64,000 bases of DNA from Marinobacterium sp. xm-d-530 (GCF_013283365.1 NZ_WBYM01000001.1:62001-126000); one strand, 5' to 3'; positions 8,645-17,926 are shown, counted from the stretch's first letter. Notes: a model not told the origin generated them from the sequence alone. Made by a program: numbers and translations.

Positions 8645-9496
8645 GTGACTCAGCACAATAAGCACAACCGTTTAATGGGCATTTTAGGGGTCCAAGGCGT
8701 TGATGTCCGTGAGAACCACAGAGCCAAACAGTGGGGACGACTCTTTGAGTGGCCACTCCTATTTCTGGCGTTTTGGATACTGATCGACTGGTATTTTCAA
8801 ACCACAAACCATCACGAACAGCTCGCCATTATCGGTCTCAACGACTGGGTGATCTGGGGCTTTTTTACCTTAGATCTGGTAGTTATGTTGGCGTTGGTAG
8901 ACAACAGACTACGATACCTAAAAGGCAACTGGATGAGTCTGGTCATCGTGCTAACCGGAATACCGATTTTATTGAACGCTTTAGGCTTACAAAGTGGCGT
9001 CTTAAGATCGCTGAGATTGCTGATTTTTGCCAGTATATTCACACGCCTATCTAGCGACCTTCGCTCGGTGTTGGGCCGGCATAACCTTGGAGTAACTCTG
9101 GCGATCGCACTGGGATTTCTGATCCTAGCCGCCTTCCTCATCTCTGGACTGGATCCGGCGTTTAAAAACCCGATCGATGGCTTCTGGTGGGCTTGGGTCA
9201 CGATGACAACCGTCGGCTACGGCGACCTTGTTCCAACCACCCTTGAGGGTCGTATCGTTGGCATGCTTCTGATTTTGGTTGGCATCGCGATCTTTTCAAT
9301 GCTGACCGCTAGTTTCTCTGTCTTTTTTATCGAAAAAGATGAAGAGGAGAAAAATGACCGGGAAGACGCTATGGTGCGACGCCTTCAGATGCTTGAAGCT
9401 CGTTTAGAGCGAATAGAACAAAACCTCAATAAAGCGGTGACTTCGTTGGAGCAGATTCAAACGCTCGAGTCTGAAAAGCGCTCACCCAAAGATTAA
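8645..9496 (+). CDS. Voltage-gated-type potassium channel protein
   Basis: This 283-residue membrane protein has the topology of a six-helix cation channel: hydrophobic segments at about 35-50, 66-85, 97-115 and 148-168, a pore loop with the potassium filter TVGYGD at 189-194, and a last helix at about 203-229. The S4-like helix has few arginines (R121, R124), so voltage sensing may be weak. A charged coiled-coil tail (about 230-283) probably multimerises. The start is the GTG at 8645 behind taggagatc. It ends 4 nt from the convergent epimerase gene. Confidence 0.88.
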   Translation: MTQHNKHNRLMGILGVQGVDVRENHRAKQWGRLFEWPLLFLAFWILIDWYFQTTNHHEQLAIIGLNDWVIWGFFTLDLVVMLALVDNRLRYLKGNWMSLVIVLTGIPILLNALGLQSGVLRSLRLLIFASIFTRLSSDLRSVLGRHNLGVTLAIALGFLILAAFLISGLDPAFKNPIDGFWWAWVTMTTVGYGDLVPTTLEGRIVGMLLILVGIAIFSMLTASFSVFFIEKDEEEKNDREDAMVRRLQMLEARLERIEQNLNKAVTSLEQIQTLESEKRSPKD

Positions 9497-9500
9497 AGGA

Positions 9501-10382
9501 TTAGATAACAGCGGTTAATGCTTGATCCAGTGAAGGGTATTTGAAATCAAATCCGTGCTGAGTCAACTTCGCAGGAATCACAGCCACCCCTTCAGTCAGC
9601 AGTGCAGCCCCCTCTTTGCCAAGCATCAACTTGGGCATAAAAGCTGGCATTGGGAAAAAGGTTGGACGCTTCAAGACTCTGCCAAGCTCCTCTGTAAAGA
9701 CTTGGTTGGAAACTGGGTTAGGTGCGGTCAAGTTGAAAGGCCCACTCGCATCTGGGTTATCAATCAAAAATAGAATGGCGTTGACCTGATCGTCTAGATG
9801 AATCCAGGACATCATCTGCTGGCCGTCGACAATGCGACCACCTAAGCCCAGTTTAAAGGCAGGTAGCATCTTCTTCAGGGCGCCACCCTTACCAAGCACG
9901 ATGCCTGTTCTCAGTAGCGCCACTCTGACACCCTCTTGTTCAGCACTTAAGGCAATGTTCTCCCAGCTTTTGCAAAGCTCACTGGAGAAGTCTTGAACCA
10001 GAGGTTGATCCGCCTCAGAAAGCGCCTGATGACTGCGAGTCGCCCCGTAAAAACCGATCGCAGAGCCACTGACTAGCACTTTGGGTTTAACCTCTTGTTG
10101 AGCAATCCAACGCACTAACTGCCCCGTAACTCCTTCACGACTGGCACGCAGGGCCACTTTTCGCGAGTGAGTCCAAGGTTTATCGGCGATCGGTAAGCCT
10201 GCTAAATTGACAATGGCATCGACAGCGGTGTTCAGGTCAGACAAATTTGAGATTGTTTGAACACCGGGCACAGTCGAGGGTCGTTTGTGAATCAATAGAG
10301 TGACTCTGTCACCTCGAGCGACGAGCGCCCTAGCGACTGCATCACCAATAAACCCTGTACCGCCTGTCAAAAGAATGTGCAT
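9501..10382 (-). CDS. TIGR01777-type NAD-dependent epimerase/dehydratase (YfcH-like)
   Basis: This 293-residue protein of the extended SDR fold starts with the cofactor motif LLTGGTGFIGDAVAR (residues 4-18). The middle VSGSAIGFYG and the C-terminal NLTAPNPVSNQVFTEELGRVLKRP are typical of the YfcH/TIGR01777 group. In cyanobacteria and plants this group includes cell-division proteins; in E. coli the function is unknown. It is expressed away from the divergent riboflavin-synthase-like gene. No partner genes hint at a substrate. Confidence 0.85.
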   Translation of the reverse strand: MHILLTGGTGFIGDAVARALVARGDRVTLLIHKRPSTVPGVQTISNLSDLNTAVDAIVNLAGLPIADKPWTHSRKVALRASREGVTGQLVRWIAQQEVKPKVLVSGSAIGFYGATRSHQALSEADQPLVQDFSSELCKSWENIALSAEQEGVRVALLRTGIVLGKGGALKKMLPAFKLGLGGRIVDGQQMMSWIHLDDQVNAILFLIDNPDASGPFNLTAPNPVSNQVFTEELGRVLKRPTFFPMPAFMPKLMLGKEGAALLTEGVAVIPAKLTQHGFDFKYPSLDQALTAVI

Positions 10383-10462
10383 GCTGTTAAACCCTTAACT
10401 GTTTGCTTTATCTACGTCCCATGCTAGCGTTCGGACTGCTAAAGCTAAAGGAAGAATCGATA

Positions 10463-11077
10463 ATGTTTACTGGTATTGTTCAAGGTGTGGCGACTGTCAC
10501 TGCTCTAACCCCAGCCGATAATTTTATGACACTGCAGCTTGAGTTCCCGGAAAACTGTTGTGATAACTTCCAGATCGGAGCCAGCGTCGGACTTAATGGT
10601 ACTTGTTTAACGATTACCTCATTTGAAGGTAACAGAGCCAAGTTTGATGCGATCCAATCGACACTAGAACTGACCAACCTTGGCGATTTGCAGGTCGGGT
10701 CACTGGTCAATTTTGAACGTGCCGCTAAGATTGGCGATGAGATTGGTGGGCACCTAATGTCGGGCCATATTTGCGACCGAGTAGCGATAACAGCGATCGA
10801 AAAGACAGAGACCAATTGCCGAGTTGAGTTTGATCGTCCGAGCCAATGGGCACCCTATCTATTGGATAAAGGGTTTGTCGGACTGAATGGCTGTAGTTTG
10901 ACGATGACGCAAGTAACGGATGACCGTTTCTCTGTTTGGCTAATCCCAGAAACCTTGGAGCGCACACTGTTTGGCAAAGCTAAGGTAGGTGATCTGATCA
11001 ACCTAGAGATCGACCCTCAAACCCAAGCGATTGTCGATACCGTCGAGCGTTACCTTCAGGAGCGTGGCAAAAACTGA
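10463..11077 (+). CDS. Riboflavin synthase alpha-chain family protein, lone paralogue
   Basis: This 204-residue protein has two lumazine-binding barrels (about 1-96 and 97-190). MFTGIVQG, SGHI, IPETLERT and EIDPQTQ match riboflavin synthase, and the start is set by the ATG at 10463 after aaaggaag. Cys48 and Ser145 (E. coli Ser146) are kept. The position equivalent to E. coli Asp143 is Asn142 (GLNGCSLT), which may affect catalysis. It is not in a rib operon. It could be a true synthase or a lumazine/flavin-binding paralogue. Its 3' end overlaps the convergent lysR-type gene by 22 bp. Confidence 0.8.
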   Translation: MFTGIVQGVATVTALTPADNFMTLQLEFPENCCDNFQIGASVGLNGTCLTITSFEGNRAKFDAIQSTLELTNLGDLQVGSLVNFERAAKIGDEIGGHLMSGHICDRVAITAIEKTETNCRVEFDRPSQWAPYLLDKGFVGLNGCSLTMTQVTDDRFSVWLIPETLERTLFGKAKVGDLINLEIDPQTQAIVDTVERYLQERGKN

Positions 11078-11967
11078 TCTCTGTGCTGCGCGATTAACTG
11101 CTCTAACTCAGTTGAGATAGAACGCACATTGGCGCGACGCCTCAGCTCTAGTGGCGTCAGCAGCCAGTAGCTTCGTATAAAGCTAATCTCCTTTGGCAGA
11201 ACCTGAACAAAACGCGGGTCATCTTGCACCATATAATGGGGTAACACCCCAAACCCTCCACCATTAGCAATAAACTGGAATTGGGACATCACCGTTGCCC
11301 CCTGAAAGCGCTCAATCAGTTGGTCATCGATCAATCGGTTAAACCCTAACTGCTCAGTGTAGAGTATATCGGGAATATAACCGGCAAACGGGTGCTGTTT
11401 AACCGATTCAATATCCTCTAAATCTACGGAATTATTCTGCAGATACTCACGACCTACATAGAGAAAAAGCTGGTAGTCCGTCAGTTTCTTACAATGAATA
11501 TCCCGCCTCTCAGAGGGCTCCAATGTGATCGCTATGTCCACCTCACGCTTCATCAAGTTAAGGCTCTGTGGAACGGGTACCAAGCGTAGGTTTAGATCAG
11601 GGTTACGATGGACAAAATGGGTTAATTGATTTGCTATAAAGAGGTTTCCCAAACCATCTGGCGCCCCAATTCTTAGGTTCCCGGATAGGGATCGCTGATC
11701 TGAAGCCGCTCTCTCTTTGGTCAAGACAGTAATGTCTTCACACTGTTGAGCCAGAGGCAAAACAGCTTCACCGGCCGGAGTGAGGTGCAAGCCTTTATCA
11801 TCCGCCTCAAACAGTGGGGTTTGCAACGCATCTTCAAGAGCGGATATTCGACGCGACACCGTTGTATGGTTCACGCCCATTCGTTTTGCTGCAGTCAAAT
11901 AACGACCCGCGCGAGCGACCTCGAGAAAGTAACGCAGATCGTTCCAATTCAATTTATCATCCATCAT
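11056..11967 (-). CDS. LysR-family transcriptional regulator
   Basis: This 303-residue regulator has an N-terminal winged helix-turn-helix (about 5-64; NWNDLRYFLEVARAGRYLTAA, NHTTVSRRISALE) and a C-terminal periplasmic-binding-protein-like effector domain (about 90-295). It is divergent from the GMC oxidoreductase at 12069, the usual arrangement for a LysR regulator and its target. The effector is unknown; the oxidoreductase substrate, such as an alcohol or choline, is an obvious candidate. The 3' end runs 22 bp into the convergent riboflavin-synthase-like gene. Confidence 0.9.
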   Translation of the reverse strand: MMDDKLNWNDLRYFLEVARAGRYLTAAKRMGVNHTTVSRRISALEDALQTPLFEADDKGLHLTPAGEAVLPLAQQCEDITVLTKERAASDQRSLSGNLRIGAPDGLGNLFIANQLTHFVHRNPDLNLRLVPVPQSLNLMKREVDIAITLEPSERRDIHCKKLTDYQLFLYVGREYLQNNSVDLEDIESVKQHPFAGYIPDILYTEQLGFNRLIDDQLIERFQGATVMSQFQFIANGGGFGVLPHYMVQDDPRFVQVLPKEISFIRSYWLLTPLELRRRANVRSISTELEQLIAQHRDQFLPRS

Positions 11968-11968
11968 T

Positions 11969-12020
11969 TGTGCAATTTAGCACAGCAAACTAGCAAAATA
12001 ATCAAAAACTACTGCACAAA
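11969..12020. promoter_or_regulatory. Candidate LysR operator region between lysR-type and GMC genes
   Basis: The 101-bp divergent promoter region holds the dyad TGTGC-N6-GCACA at 11969-11984. It also has an inverted pair TTTGTGCA (11968-11975) and TGCACAAA (12013-12020). Two spaced half-sites of this kind suit LysR recognition and activation sites. Assignment to this regulator is inference from position. Confidence 0.5.
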
Positions 12021-12068
12021 TAATCATAAGATAGTGAACACACCAATAAGTATAGAAAGGATAACGCC

Positions 12069-13682
12069 ATGTATGCTGTCAAAGATCTTGGAACTTACGA
12101 TTACGTCATCGTTGGGGCTGGGTCGGCCGGCTGTGTATTAGCCAACCGTTTGAGCCAAGATTCAAACACCCGCGTGCTTCTGCTGGAAGCGGGTGGCAGT
12201 GACAACCAGTTTTGGGTCCATGTTCCAGTGGGTTACCTCTACTGTATAGGCAATCCGAAAACTGACTGGTGTTTCTCGACCGATGCAGAAGAGGGTCTTA
12301 ATGGGCGTTCACTCATCTACCCTCGCGGTAAAGTACTCGGCGGCTGCTCTTCGATTAACGGCATGATCTACATGCGTGGGCAAGAGCGTGACTATGATGA
12401 GTGGGCATCATTAGGCAATGAAGGCTGGAGCTGGCAAGAGGTTCTTCCTTATTTCAAACGCTCTGAACGACACTACCAACCCGCTGATGAGTTCCACAAT
12501 GATAAAGGGGAACTGTTCGTTCAAGAGCAGCGCTTGAGCTGGCCGATTCTAGAAGCCGTTCGAGAGGCGGCTGAAGAGGTTGATGTACCGAAAACCTCAG
12601 ACTTCAACCGTGGTGATAATGAGGGTTCAGGTTATTTCCCAGTTAACCAAAAAAATGGCATTCGCTGGAATGCACGCAAAGCCTTTATCAACCCCGTTAA
12701 AGCACGTCCTAATCTCACCATTATGACTCACGCTCAAGTCACCAAGCTGCGCATTGAAAACCGACGCGTTGTGGGTGCTGATCTCATCGTTAACGGGCAA
12801 GTTGCGAGCGTAACGACCGATAAAGAGCTACTGCTCAGTGCCGGTGCGATCAATTCGCCACAAATTCTACAGCTTTCTGGCATTGGCCCTGCCAAGGTTT
12901 TAGCGGAGCACAAAATCGAGATGGTGCACGAGCTCCCTGGTGTCGGTGAAAACCTACAGGACCACCTACAGTTGCGAACCATCTACACCGTTGAAAACAC
13001 AAAAACTCTGAATGAGTGGCAGTCAACCCTGTTGGGTAAAGCGCAAATTGCGGCTGAATACTTCTTAAAACGTTCAGGCCCAATGTCAATGGCCCCCAGT
13101 CAGCTCGGTATCTTTACTAAATCCTCGGATGAGCATGCTACGGCGAACATTGAGTATCACGTTCAACCTCTATCGCTTGAGAAATTCGGTGAGGATCTGC
13201 ACGAGTTTCCGGCTATCACCGTCTCGGTCTGTAACCTGCGTCCAGAGAGCCGCGGTACCTGTCATATTCAATCGACCGATCCTAATGTTCCGCCAGCAAT
13301 TAAACCGAACTACCTTTCGACGGACGGCGATCGCAAGGTTGCAGCAGATAGCTTACGCCACGCTCGCAAGCTAATGGCGACTCAGCGTTTACGTGAATTT
13401 AATCCAATTGAGTTAAAACCGGGCGCACAGTTTCAATCGGATGAAGAGCTCGCGAAGGCCGCAGGTGATGTCGGTACAACAATATTCCACCCGGTCGGCA
13501 CCGCAAAAATGGGCAGTGATGAGATGTCCGTTGTGGATGCGCGATTGAGAGTGCACGGCATTGACGGTCTGCGCGTAGTGGATGGTTCAGTGATGCCAAC
13601 CCTTACCTCGGGTAATACTCATGCACCGATCACTATGATTGCAGAGAAAGCGTCTGACATGATCCTTGAGGATAACGCTTAA
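12069..13682 (+). CDS. GMC-family alcohol/choline dehydrogenase
   Basis: This 537-residue flavoprotein has the FAD-binding GAGSAG at 16-21, the GMC signature PRGKVLGGCSSINGMIYMRG, the second signature around GAINSPQILQLSGIG, and the catalytic pair His474 (FHPVGTAKMG) and His518 (GNTHAPITM). This level of similarity is shared by choline dehydrogenase BetA and many alcohol dehydrogenases; no betB, betI or betT lies nearby, so I do not call it BetA. A gaaagga ribosome site sets the start. It is probably regulated by the divergent LysR protein. Confidence 0.85.
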   Translation: MYAVKDLGTYDYVIVGAGSAGCVLANRLSQDSNTRVLLLEAGGSDNQFWVHVPVGYLYCIGNPKTDWCFSTDAEEGLNGRSLIYPRGKVLGGCSSINGMIYMRGQERDYDEWASLGNEGWSWQEVLPYFKRSERHYQPADEFHNDKGELFVQEQRLSWPILEAVREAAEEVDVPKTSDFNRGDNEGSGYFPVNQKNGIRWNARKAFINPVKARPNLTIMTHAQVTKLRIENRRVVGADLIVNGQVASVTTDKELLLSAGAINSPQILQLSGIGPAKVLAEHKIEMVHELPGVGENLQDHLQLRTIYTVENTKTLNEWQSTLLGKAQIAAEYFLKRSGPMSMAPSQLGIFTKSSDEHATANIEYHVQPLSLEKFGEDLHEFPAITVSVCNLRPESRGTCHIQSTDPNVPPAIKPNYLSTDGDRKVAADSLRHARKLMATQRLREFNPIELKPGAQFQSDEELAKAAGDVGTTIFHPVGTAKMGSDEMSVVDARLRVHGIDGLRVVDGSVMPTLTSGNTHAPITMIAEKASDMILEDNA

Positions 13683-13686
13683 ACTA

Positions 13687-13716
13687 AAAGGGGCAGATCA
13701 ATGATCTGCCCCTTTG
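13687..13716. terminator. Bidirectional terminator between GMC oxidoreductase and membrane protein
   Basis: A perfect 14-base stem (aaaggggcagatca and its complement, 13687-13700 and 13702-13715) lies between two convergent genes, 5 nt after the GMC stop. T-rich flanks on both strands let it serve both. Confidence 0.85.
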
Positions 13717-13725
13717 GGATTGAGA

Positions 13726-14112
13726 CTATTTGTAGATTCGCTCATCAAAAGGATCTACAGGCTCTTCCAGCATTTCGTCCTCTTTGAAGAAGAGTACGCG
13801 TCCTTCGAACTTAAACCCCTTAGTCGAGAACCAGCGTTCTGCCTGTTCACGCCCCTCTTCCGCTTTTCTCACCTCCAACCAAGCCATCACGACTCGATAG
13901 AAGAAGATACCAAACAGAGCAGCACTCGCGCCTAAGAAGAAATCAGAGGCTAGAGCGAAAATCAGTAGCACCAATGCAACAATCCAGACCTTAGAGCTTC
14001 GCGCATTTTTCAGTGCATCGTTTTCAGCCCCGTACTGATCTAGAAAGTTCAGGTAACGACGGTAGTTCTGTTGCAGATCAAACTTAATCGCAGAATCGAT
14101 AGAGATAGCCAT
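13726..14112 (-). CDS. Small membrane protein of unknown function
   Basis: I do not recognise this 128-residue protein. It has a polar N-terminal helix (1-40), two adjacent hydrophobic helices (about 43-60 and 62-78), and a charged cytoplasmic-type tail containing KAEEGREQAERWFSTKGFKFEGRVLFFKEDEML and ending in acidic residues. It follows pepN by 14 nt on the same strand, so it is the last gene of the nadK-pepN run, and it ends at a bidirectional terminator. No catalytic motif is visible. Confidence 0.75.
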   Translation of the reverse strand: MAISIDSAIKFDLQQNYRRYLNFLDQYGAENDALKNARSSKVWIVALVLLIFALASDFFLGASAALFGIFFYRVVMAWLEVRKAEEGREQAERWFSTKGFKFEGRVLFFKEDEMLEEPVDPFDERIYK

Positions 14113-14126
14113 ACCGATGACTCCTA

Positions 14127-16727
14127 TTACACCAAGCTCTTACTGACGACTTCATAAACATCGGGCGACAGCGCCTTCTGCTTCATGATGCGTTCCAGTT
14201 GAGCTCTCATTAACTTTTGCTTATCACTAGTATAGCGCTTCCAGCGAGTTAAAGGCGTTAACATTCGCGATGCAATTTGAGGGTTCTGTTCATTCAAGCG
14301 AATGATCCAATCAGCCAAGTATTGGTAACCCGAGCCATCCGGCGCATGGAATTGAACTGGGTTTGCACTGGCAAAAGCACCAATCAGACTGCGCAGTTTA
14401 TTGGGGTTTTTTGCATCAAATAGCTCATCGTTTTCAAGTGCTTTAACTCGATCCAGAGCGCCCTCTTTGGAGTCACAGGCCTGCAGTGAGAACCAACTGT
14501 TCATCACCAGCGCTTCACCTGACCACTGCTGCTTGAATGCCGCAAGCGCCTGTTTAGCTGCTTGGGCATCTTCAGAGTGAACCAGTGCCGCCAGTGCAGA
14601 CTGTTGATCGGTCATATTATCAGCGCTGTTGAACTGCTCCATTGCTAACTCAATGGCGCCTTCATAGTTAGCCGCGATCAGGTAACTCAAGGCTAAATTT
14701 TTCAGACTGCGCTTAGCCACTTGATCTGCAGTTGGTTGGTAAGCCTCTTTAGAGGTGCAACGCTGATAGACTGCCAACCACTCTGGTGCTAGGGCTTTGC
14801 CTAGTGCTTTGACAAAAGCTTTACGAGTCGCGTGAATCGCTTCAACGTCAATGACCTCAGCTAATTCACTCAGATAGGCTTCGCTCGGCAAGGTGCATAA
14901 CTTAGCGAGCATCGCCTCATCTAAGGACTCATCTTCCAGTAACGCTCGCCAAGCATCTAAAAGCGCTGCGTTGGATTCGACCGCCGCACCCGCAATGCCT
15001 GCTTGCAGTTTGTTCACTAAGTAGCGCTGTCCCGACTCCCAACGGTTAAAGCCGTCAGTATCAAAACGCATCAGATGCAGCAGTTGCTCATCCGTGTAGT
15101 TAAAACGCAACTTAATCGGTGCTGAGAAGCCGCGAAGCAGAGACGGAGTTGGCTGTTCAGAAAGGCCTTCGAAACTAATGCTCTGTACCTCTTCCGTAAG
15201 TTCCAAAACACCTGAAGAGAGTTCCGTCCCCTCCTGTGTGAGCAGTCCAAAACGGATGGGCATATGGAAGGGTGCTTTATGATCTTGACCTGGAGTGCTT
15301 GGGCAGCTCTGTTTAAAGGTCAGCTGGTAGGTTCCTGATGCAGCATCCCACTGATCAGAGACCTCAACCACAGGAGTACCTGCTTGTGAATACCAGCGTT
15401 TAAACTGTGTTAAGTCGCGCCCTGAAGCCTCTTCCATCGCGGCCACAAAGTCATCCGTCGTAACGGCCTGGCCATCATGACGATCAAAGTAGAGATCCGT
15501 CCCTTTTCTGAAGGTCTCTTCACCCAAAAGCTGATGGATCATGCGCACCACTTCTGCGCCTTTCTCATAGACGGTCAGCGTGTAAAAGTTTGAGATCTCG
15601 ATAAACGATTCCGGTCTCACCGCATGCGCCATGGGGCCAGCGTCTTCAGCAAATTGTGCCGTTCTCAGCAGTGTCACATCTTCGATTCGCTTCACGGTTC
15701 GCGAGTTCATATCGGCCGAGAACTCCGCATCACGAAAGACGGTAAAGCCCTCTTTAAGACTTAACTGGAACCAGTCACGACAGGTGACACGGTTGCCTGA
15801 CCAGTTATGGAAGTTCTCATGAGCAACCACCGCCTCTACTCGCTGAAACCCAAGGTCTGTAGTGGTCTTTTGACTGGCTAATACACAACTGGTGTTGAAG
15901 ATATTGAGGCCTTTATTCTCCATCGCACCCATGTTGAAGAAGTCGACGGCCACGATCATGTAGATATCAAGATCGTACTCACGGCCATACACCTCTTCAT
16001 CCCAGCGCATCGATCTCTTTAGGGAGTCCATCGCATAGGCAAGCTTGTCGTGATCTTTAGGTTCAGCAAAAATTTGCAGCTGAACTTCACGTCCAGAGGC
16101 TGTTGTGAACTGATCTTCAATGCAGCTTAAATCACCCGCCACTAAAGCAAATAGGTAGGCGGGTTTGGGGTGTGGATCCTGCCAAGTAACCCAGTGACGT
16201 CCGTCATCAGTGACCCCTTTATCAACGGCGTTACCGTTGGATAGCAACACGGGATACTGTTCGGGATCAGCAATGATGGTTGTCTCAAACAGGGACATCA
16301 CATCAGGGCGATCAAGGTAATAAGTGATGCGTCTAAAGCCCTCTGCCTCACATTGGGTACAGAAGACTCCATCCGAACGGTAGAGCCCTTCCAATGCAGT
16401 GTTCAGTTGTGGCTGGATGCGACAGAGCGTTTGCAGAGTAAATTGATCAGGAACAACCTCAATCGTCAGTGACTCAGCCGTTACCTTATACTCGCCTTCA
16501 GGCACCTGTTGGTCATTAATGCAGAGTCGTTTGAGCTGCAGGTCTTTATCACCGTTTAAAATCAGAGGGGCATTGCGGAGATGAGAGTCGGGGTTACGAC
16601 GCATCTGCAATGTTGCAAAGACTAACGTCTCCTCTTCATCCAACTCAAAACGAAGCGCTACTGAGTCGATCAAAAATTCAGGAACACGGTAATCTTTTAG
16701 ATAAATTGTGTTGGGTTGTTCACTCAA
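14127..16727 (-). CDS. pepN: Aminopeptidase N
   Basis: This M1 zinc metallopeptidase of about 866 residues removes N-terminal amino acids from peptides in the cytoplasm. It has the substrate motif GAMENKGLNIF and the zinc motif AHENFHNWSGNRVTCRDWFQL with the downstream glutamate in LKEGFTVFRD. The x residues of HExxH are N and F here, where E. coli has Y and F. The C-terminal helical domain (about 550 onward) is complete. A GTG at 16745 overlaps the upstream stop, but ggagag precedes the TTG at 16727, which also fits homologues (MSEQPNTIYLKDY), so I prefer TTG. Confidence 0.93.
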   Translation of the reverse strand: MSEQPNTIYLKDYRVPEFLIDSVALRFELDEEETLVFATLQMRRNPDSHLRNAPLILNGDKDLQLKRLCINDQQVPEGEYKVTAESLTIEVVPDQFTLQTLCRIQPQLNTALEGLYRSDGVFCTQCEAEGFRRITYYLDRPDVMSLFETTIIADPEQYPVLLSNGNAVDKGVTDDGRHWVTWQDPHPKPAYLFALVAGDLSCIEDQFTTASGREVQLQIFAEPKDHDKLAYAMDSLKRSMRWDEEVYGREYDLDIYMIVAVDFFNMGAMENKGLNIFNTSCVLASQKTTTDLGFQRVEAVVAHENFHNWSGNRVTCRDWFQLSLKEGFTVFRDAEFSADMNSRTVKRIEDVTLLRTAQFAEDAGPMAHAVRPESFIEISNFYTLTVYEKGAEVVRMIHQLLGEETFRKGTDLYFDRHDGQAVTTDDFVAAMEEASGRDLTQFKRWYSQAGTPVVEVSDQWDAASGTYQLTFKQSCPSTPGQDHKAPFHMPIRFGLLTQEGTELSSGVLELTEEVQSISFEGLSEQPTPSLLRGFSAPIKLRFNYTDEQLLHLMRFDTDGFNRWESGQRYLVNKLQAGIAGAAVESNAALLDAWRALLEDESLDEAMLAKLCTLPSEAYLSELAEVIDVEAIHATRKAFVKALGKALAPEWLAVYQRCTSKEAYQPTADQVAKRSLKNLALSYLIAANYEGAIELAMEQFNSADNMTDQQSALAALVHSEDAQAAKQALAAFKQQWSGEALVMNSWFSLQACDSKEGALDRVKALENDELFDAKNPNKLRSLIGAFASANPVQFHAPDGSGYQYLADWIIRLNEQNPQIASRMLTPLTRWKRYTSDKQKLMRAQLERIMKQKALSPDVYEVVSKSLV

Positions 16728-16741
16728 GATTGTCTCTCCAA

Positions 16742-17584
16742 TCACGCGAAAAATTTAATGTTGTACGCGCCAAACTTGCGCAGGTTGATCACGCCCGTAT
16801 CTAACATGAGGTACTGGCCTTTAACCCCTTCTAGGATGCCCTCTACAATGGGCGTTTTATCAAAGTTAAAACTGGTTACCTTGGTGGGGTGGTTACGCAC
16901 TGGGAAGTTAATTTCAACGACCTCTGCATCCAGCTTACGGATCGCATCGCCAGATTGAGCACTGATGAGCTGTTGCAAGGGCTCATCACAGAGTTCAAAC
17001 AGACGATCGCGCTCCTGTTTCAGATCAAGAGGCAGAACATCGCCTTTCAACATGGCACGCCAATTGGTTTTATCGGCCACCTGTTTAGCAAATATCGTTT
17101 CAACAAGACCTGACTGCAGGCGGTTATCGACCTCCATAATCGGAAGTGCTTGCACAGCACCCTGATCAATCCAGCGAGTCGGGATCTGGGTTTGGCGAGT
17201 AATGCCCACCTTGAGCCCTGAAGAGTTGGCAAGATAGACGATATGCGGGGCAAAACAGTTCTTCAAACCCCAGCTTTCATCACGACAGGTTCCTTCGGCA
17301 AAGTGACAGGTTTCAGGCTTAACGATACAGGTGTCACAGCCCGGAAGTTTTTTGAAACAGGGGTAACAGAAACCTTGATTGAAACTTTTATTGGATTTAC
17401 GACCACAGGAGAGGCAGTTGATTTGTCCGATGTATTCAAGGCGAATGGGTTGGCCAATAAAATCATTCACTAACGGACCAGCCTCGCCGTTCAGGGATAG
17501 CTCATAACGGACAGGAGAGTCGAGATGCACTCGCATCTTCTCCAATATACCCTCTGCTCGCAGCGATAAAGCGTCATTAGTCAT
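16742..17584 (-). CDS. DUF2797 zinc-ribbon-type protein
   Basis: This 280-residue conserved protein has a cysteine-rich N-terminal half: NCLSCGRKSNKSFNQGFCYPCFKKLPGCDTC, then a CHFAEGTCRD segment, which can bind zinc. After it comes NCFAPHIVYLANSSGLKVGITR, reminiscent of a GIY-YIG-like strand pattern seen in DUF2797. The function is unknown. Its start overlaps the DUF1315 gene by 8 nt, and its stop overlaps a possible GTG start of pepN by 4 nt, so the three are translationally linked. The order resembles the Pseudomonas locus. Confidence 0.82.
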   Translation of the reverse strand: MTNDALSLRAEGILEKMRVHLDSPVRYELSLNGEAGPLVNDFIGQPIRLEYIGQINCLSCGRKSNKSFNQGFCYPCFKKLPGCDTCIVKPETCHFAEGTCRDESWGLKNCFAPHIVYLANSSGLKVGITRQTQIPTRWIDQGAVQALPIMEVDNRLQSGLVETIFAKQVADKTNWRAMLKGDVLPLDLKQERDRLFELCDEPLQQLISAQSGDAIRKLDAEVVEINFPVRNHPTKVTSFNFDKTPIVEGILEGVKGQYLMLDTGVINLRKFGAYNIKFFA

Positions 17585-17858
17585 CGGTTAGGATTCTCAA
17601 CACGTCAGGCTGCATTGGATCCGAACCATGCTGTTTTCCATCAGGACGAGTACGATCGATGAAACCTACACGCTGATCCTCTGGAATATCACGCGCCACC
17701 TCATAGGCAATGACCGCACGCATACTGGTCTCACGCTGTTCAGGAGATAGTTTTTCACCATTGGGCCATTTACCAATTTCAACGGCCACTTTGAGCGCCT
17801 GATAGACATCAGGCGTCATGGTTTCGATCATTTTTTCGTAATTCAAACCGCTACCCAT
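17577..17858 (-). CDS. DUF1315 (YeaC-like) small protein
   Basis: This 93-residue protein has MIETMTPDVYQALKVAVEIGKWPNG and LSPEQRETSMRAVIAYE, as in the YeaC/DUF1315 family, followed by an RVGFIDR segment and an acidic C-terminus. The function is unknown. It lies in a conserved operon between the rhomboid protease and the DUF2797 protein. Confidence 0.8.
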   Translation of the reverse strand: MGSGLNYEKMIETMTPDVYQALKVAVEIGKWPNGEKLSPEQRETSMRAVIAYEVARDIPEDQRVGFIDRTRPDGKQHGSDPMQPDVLRILTDD

Positions 17859-17926
17859 TCATTCAAATTTCAAGCGTTCAGAATACCATAGTGAGGATCG
17901 TTTGAGAGGGCTTTTGATACTGGCTT

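Noticed and set aside
12069-13682. Choline dehydrogenase betA
   Set aside because: No betB, betI or betT nearby, and general GMC motifs cannot separate choline from other alcohols.
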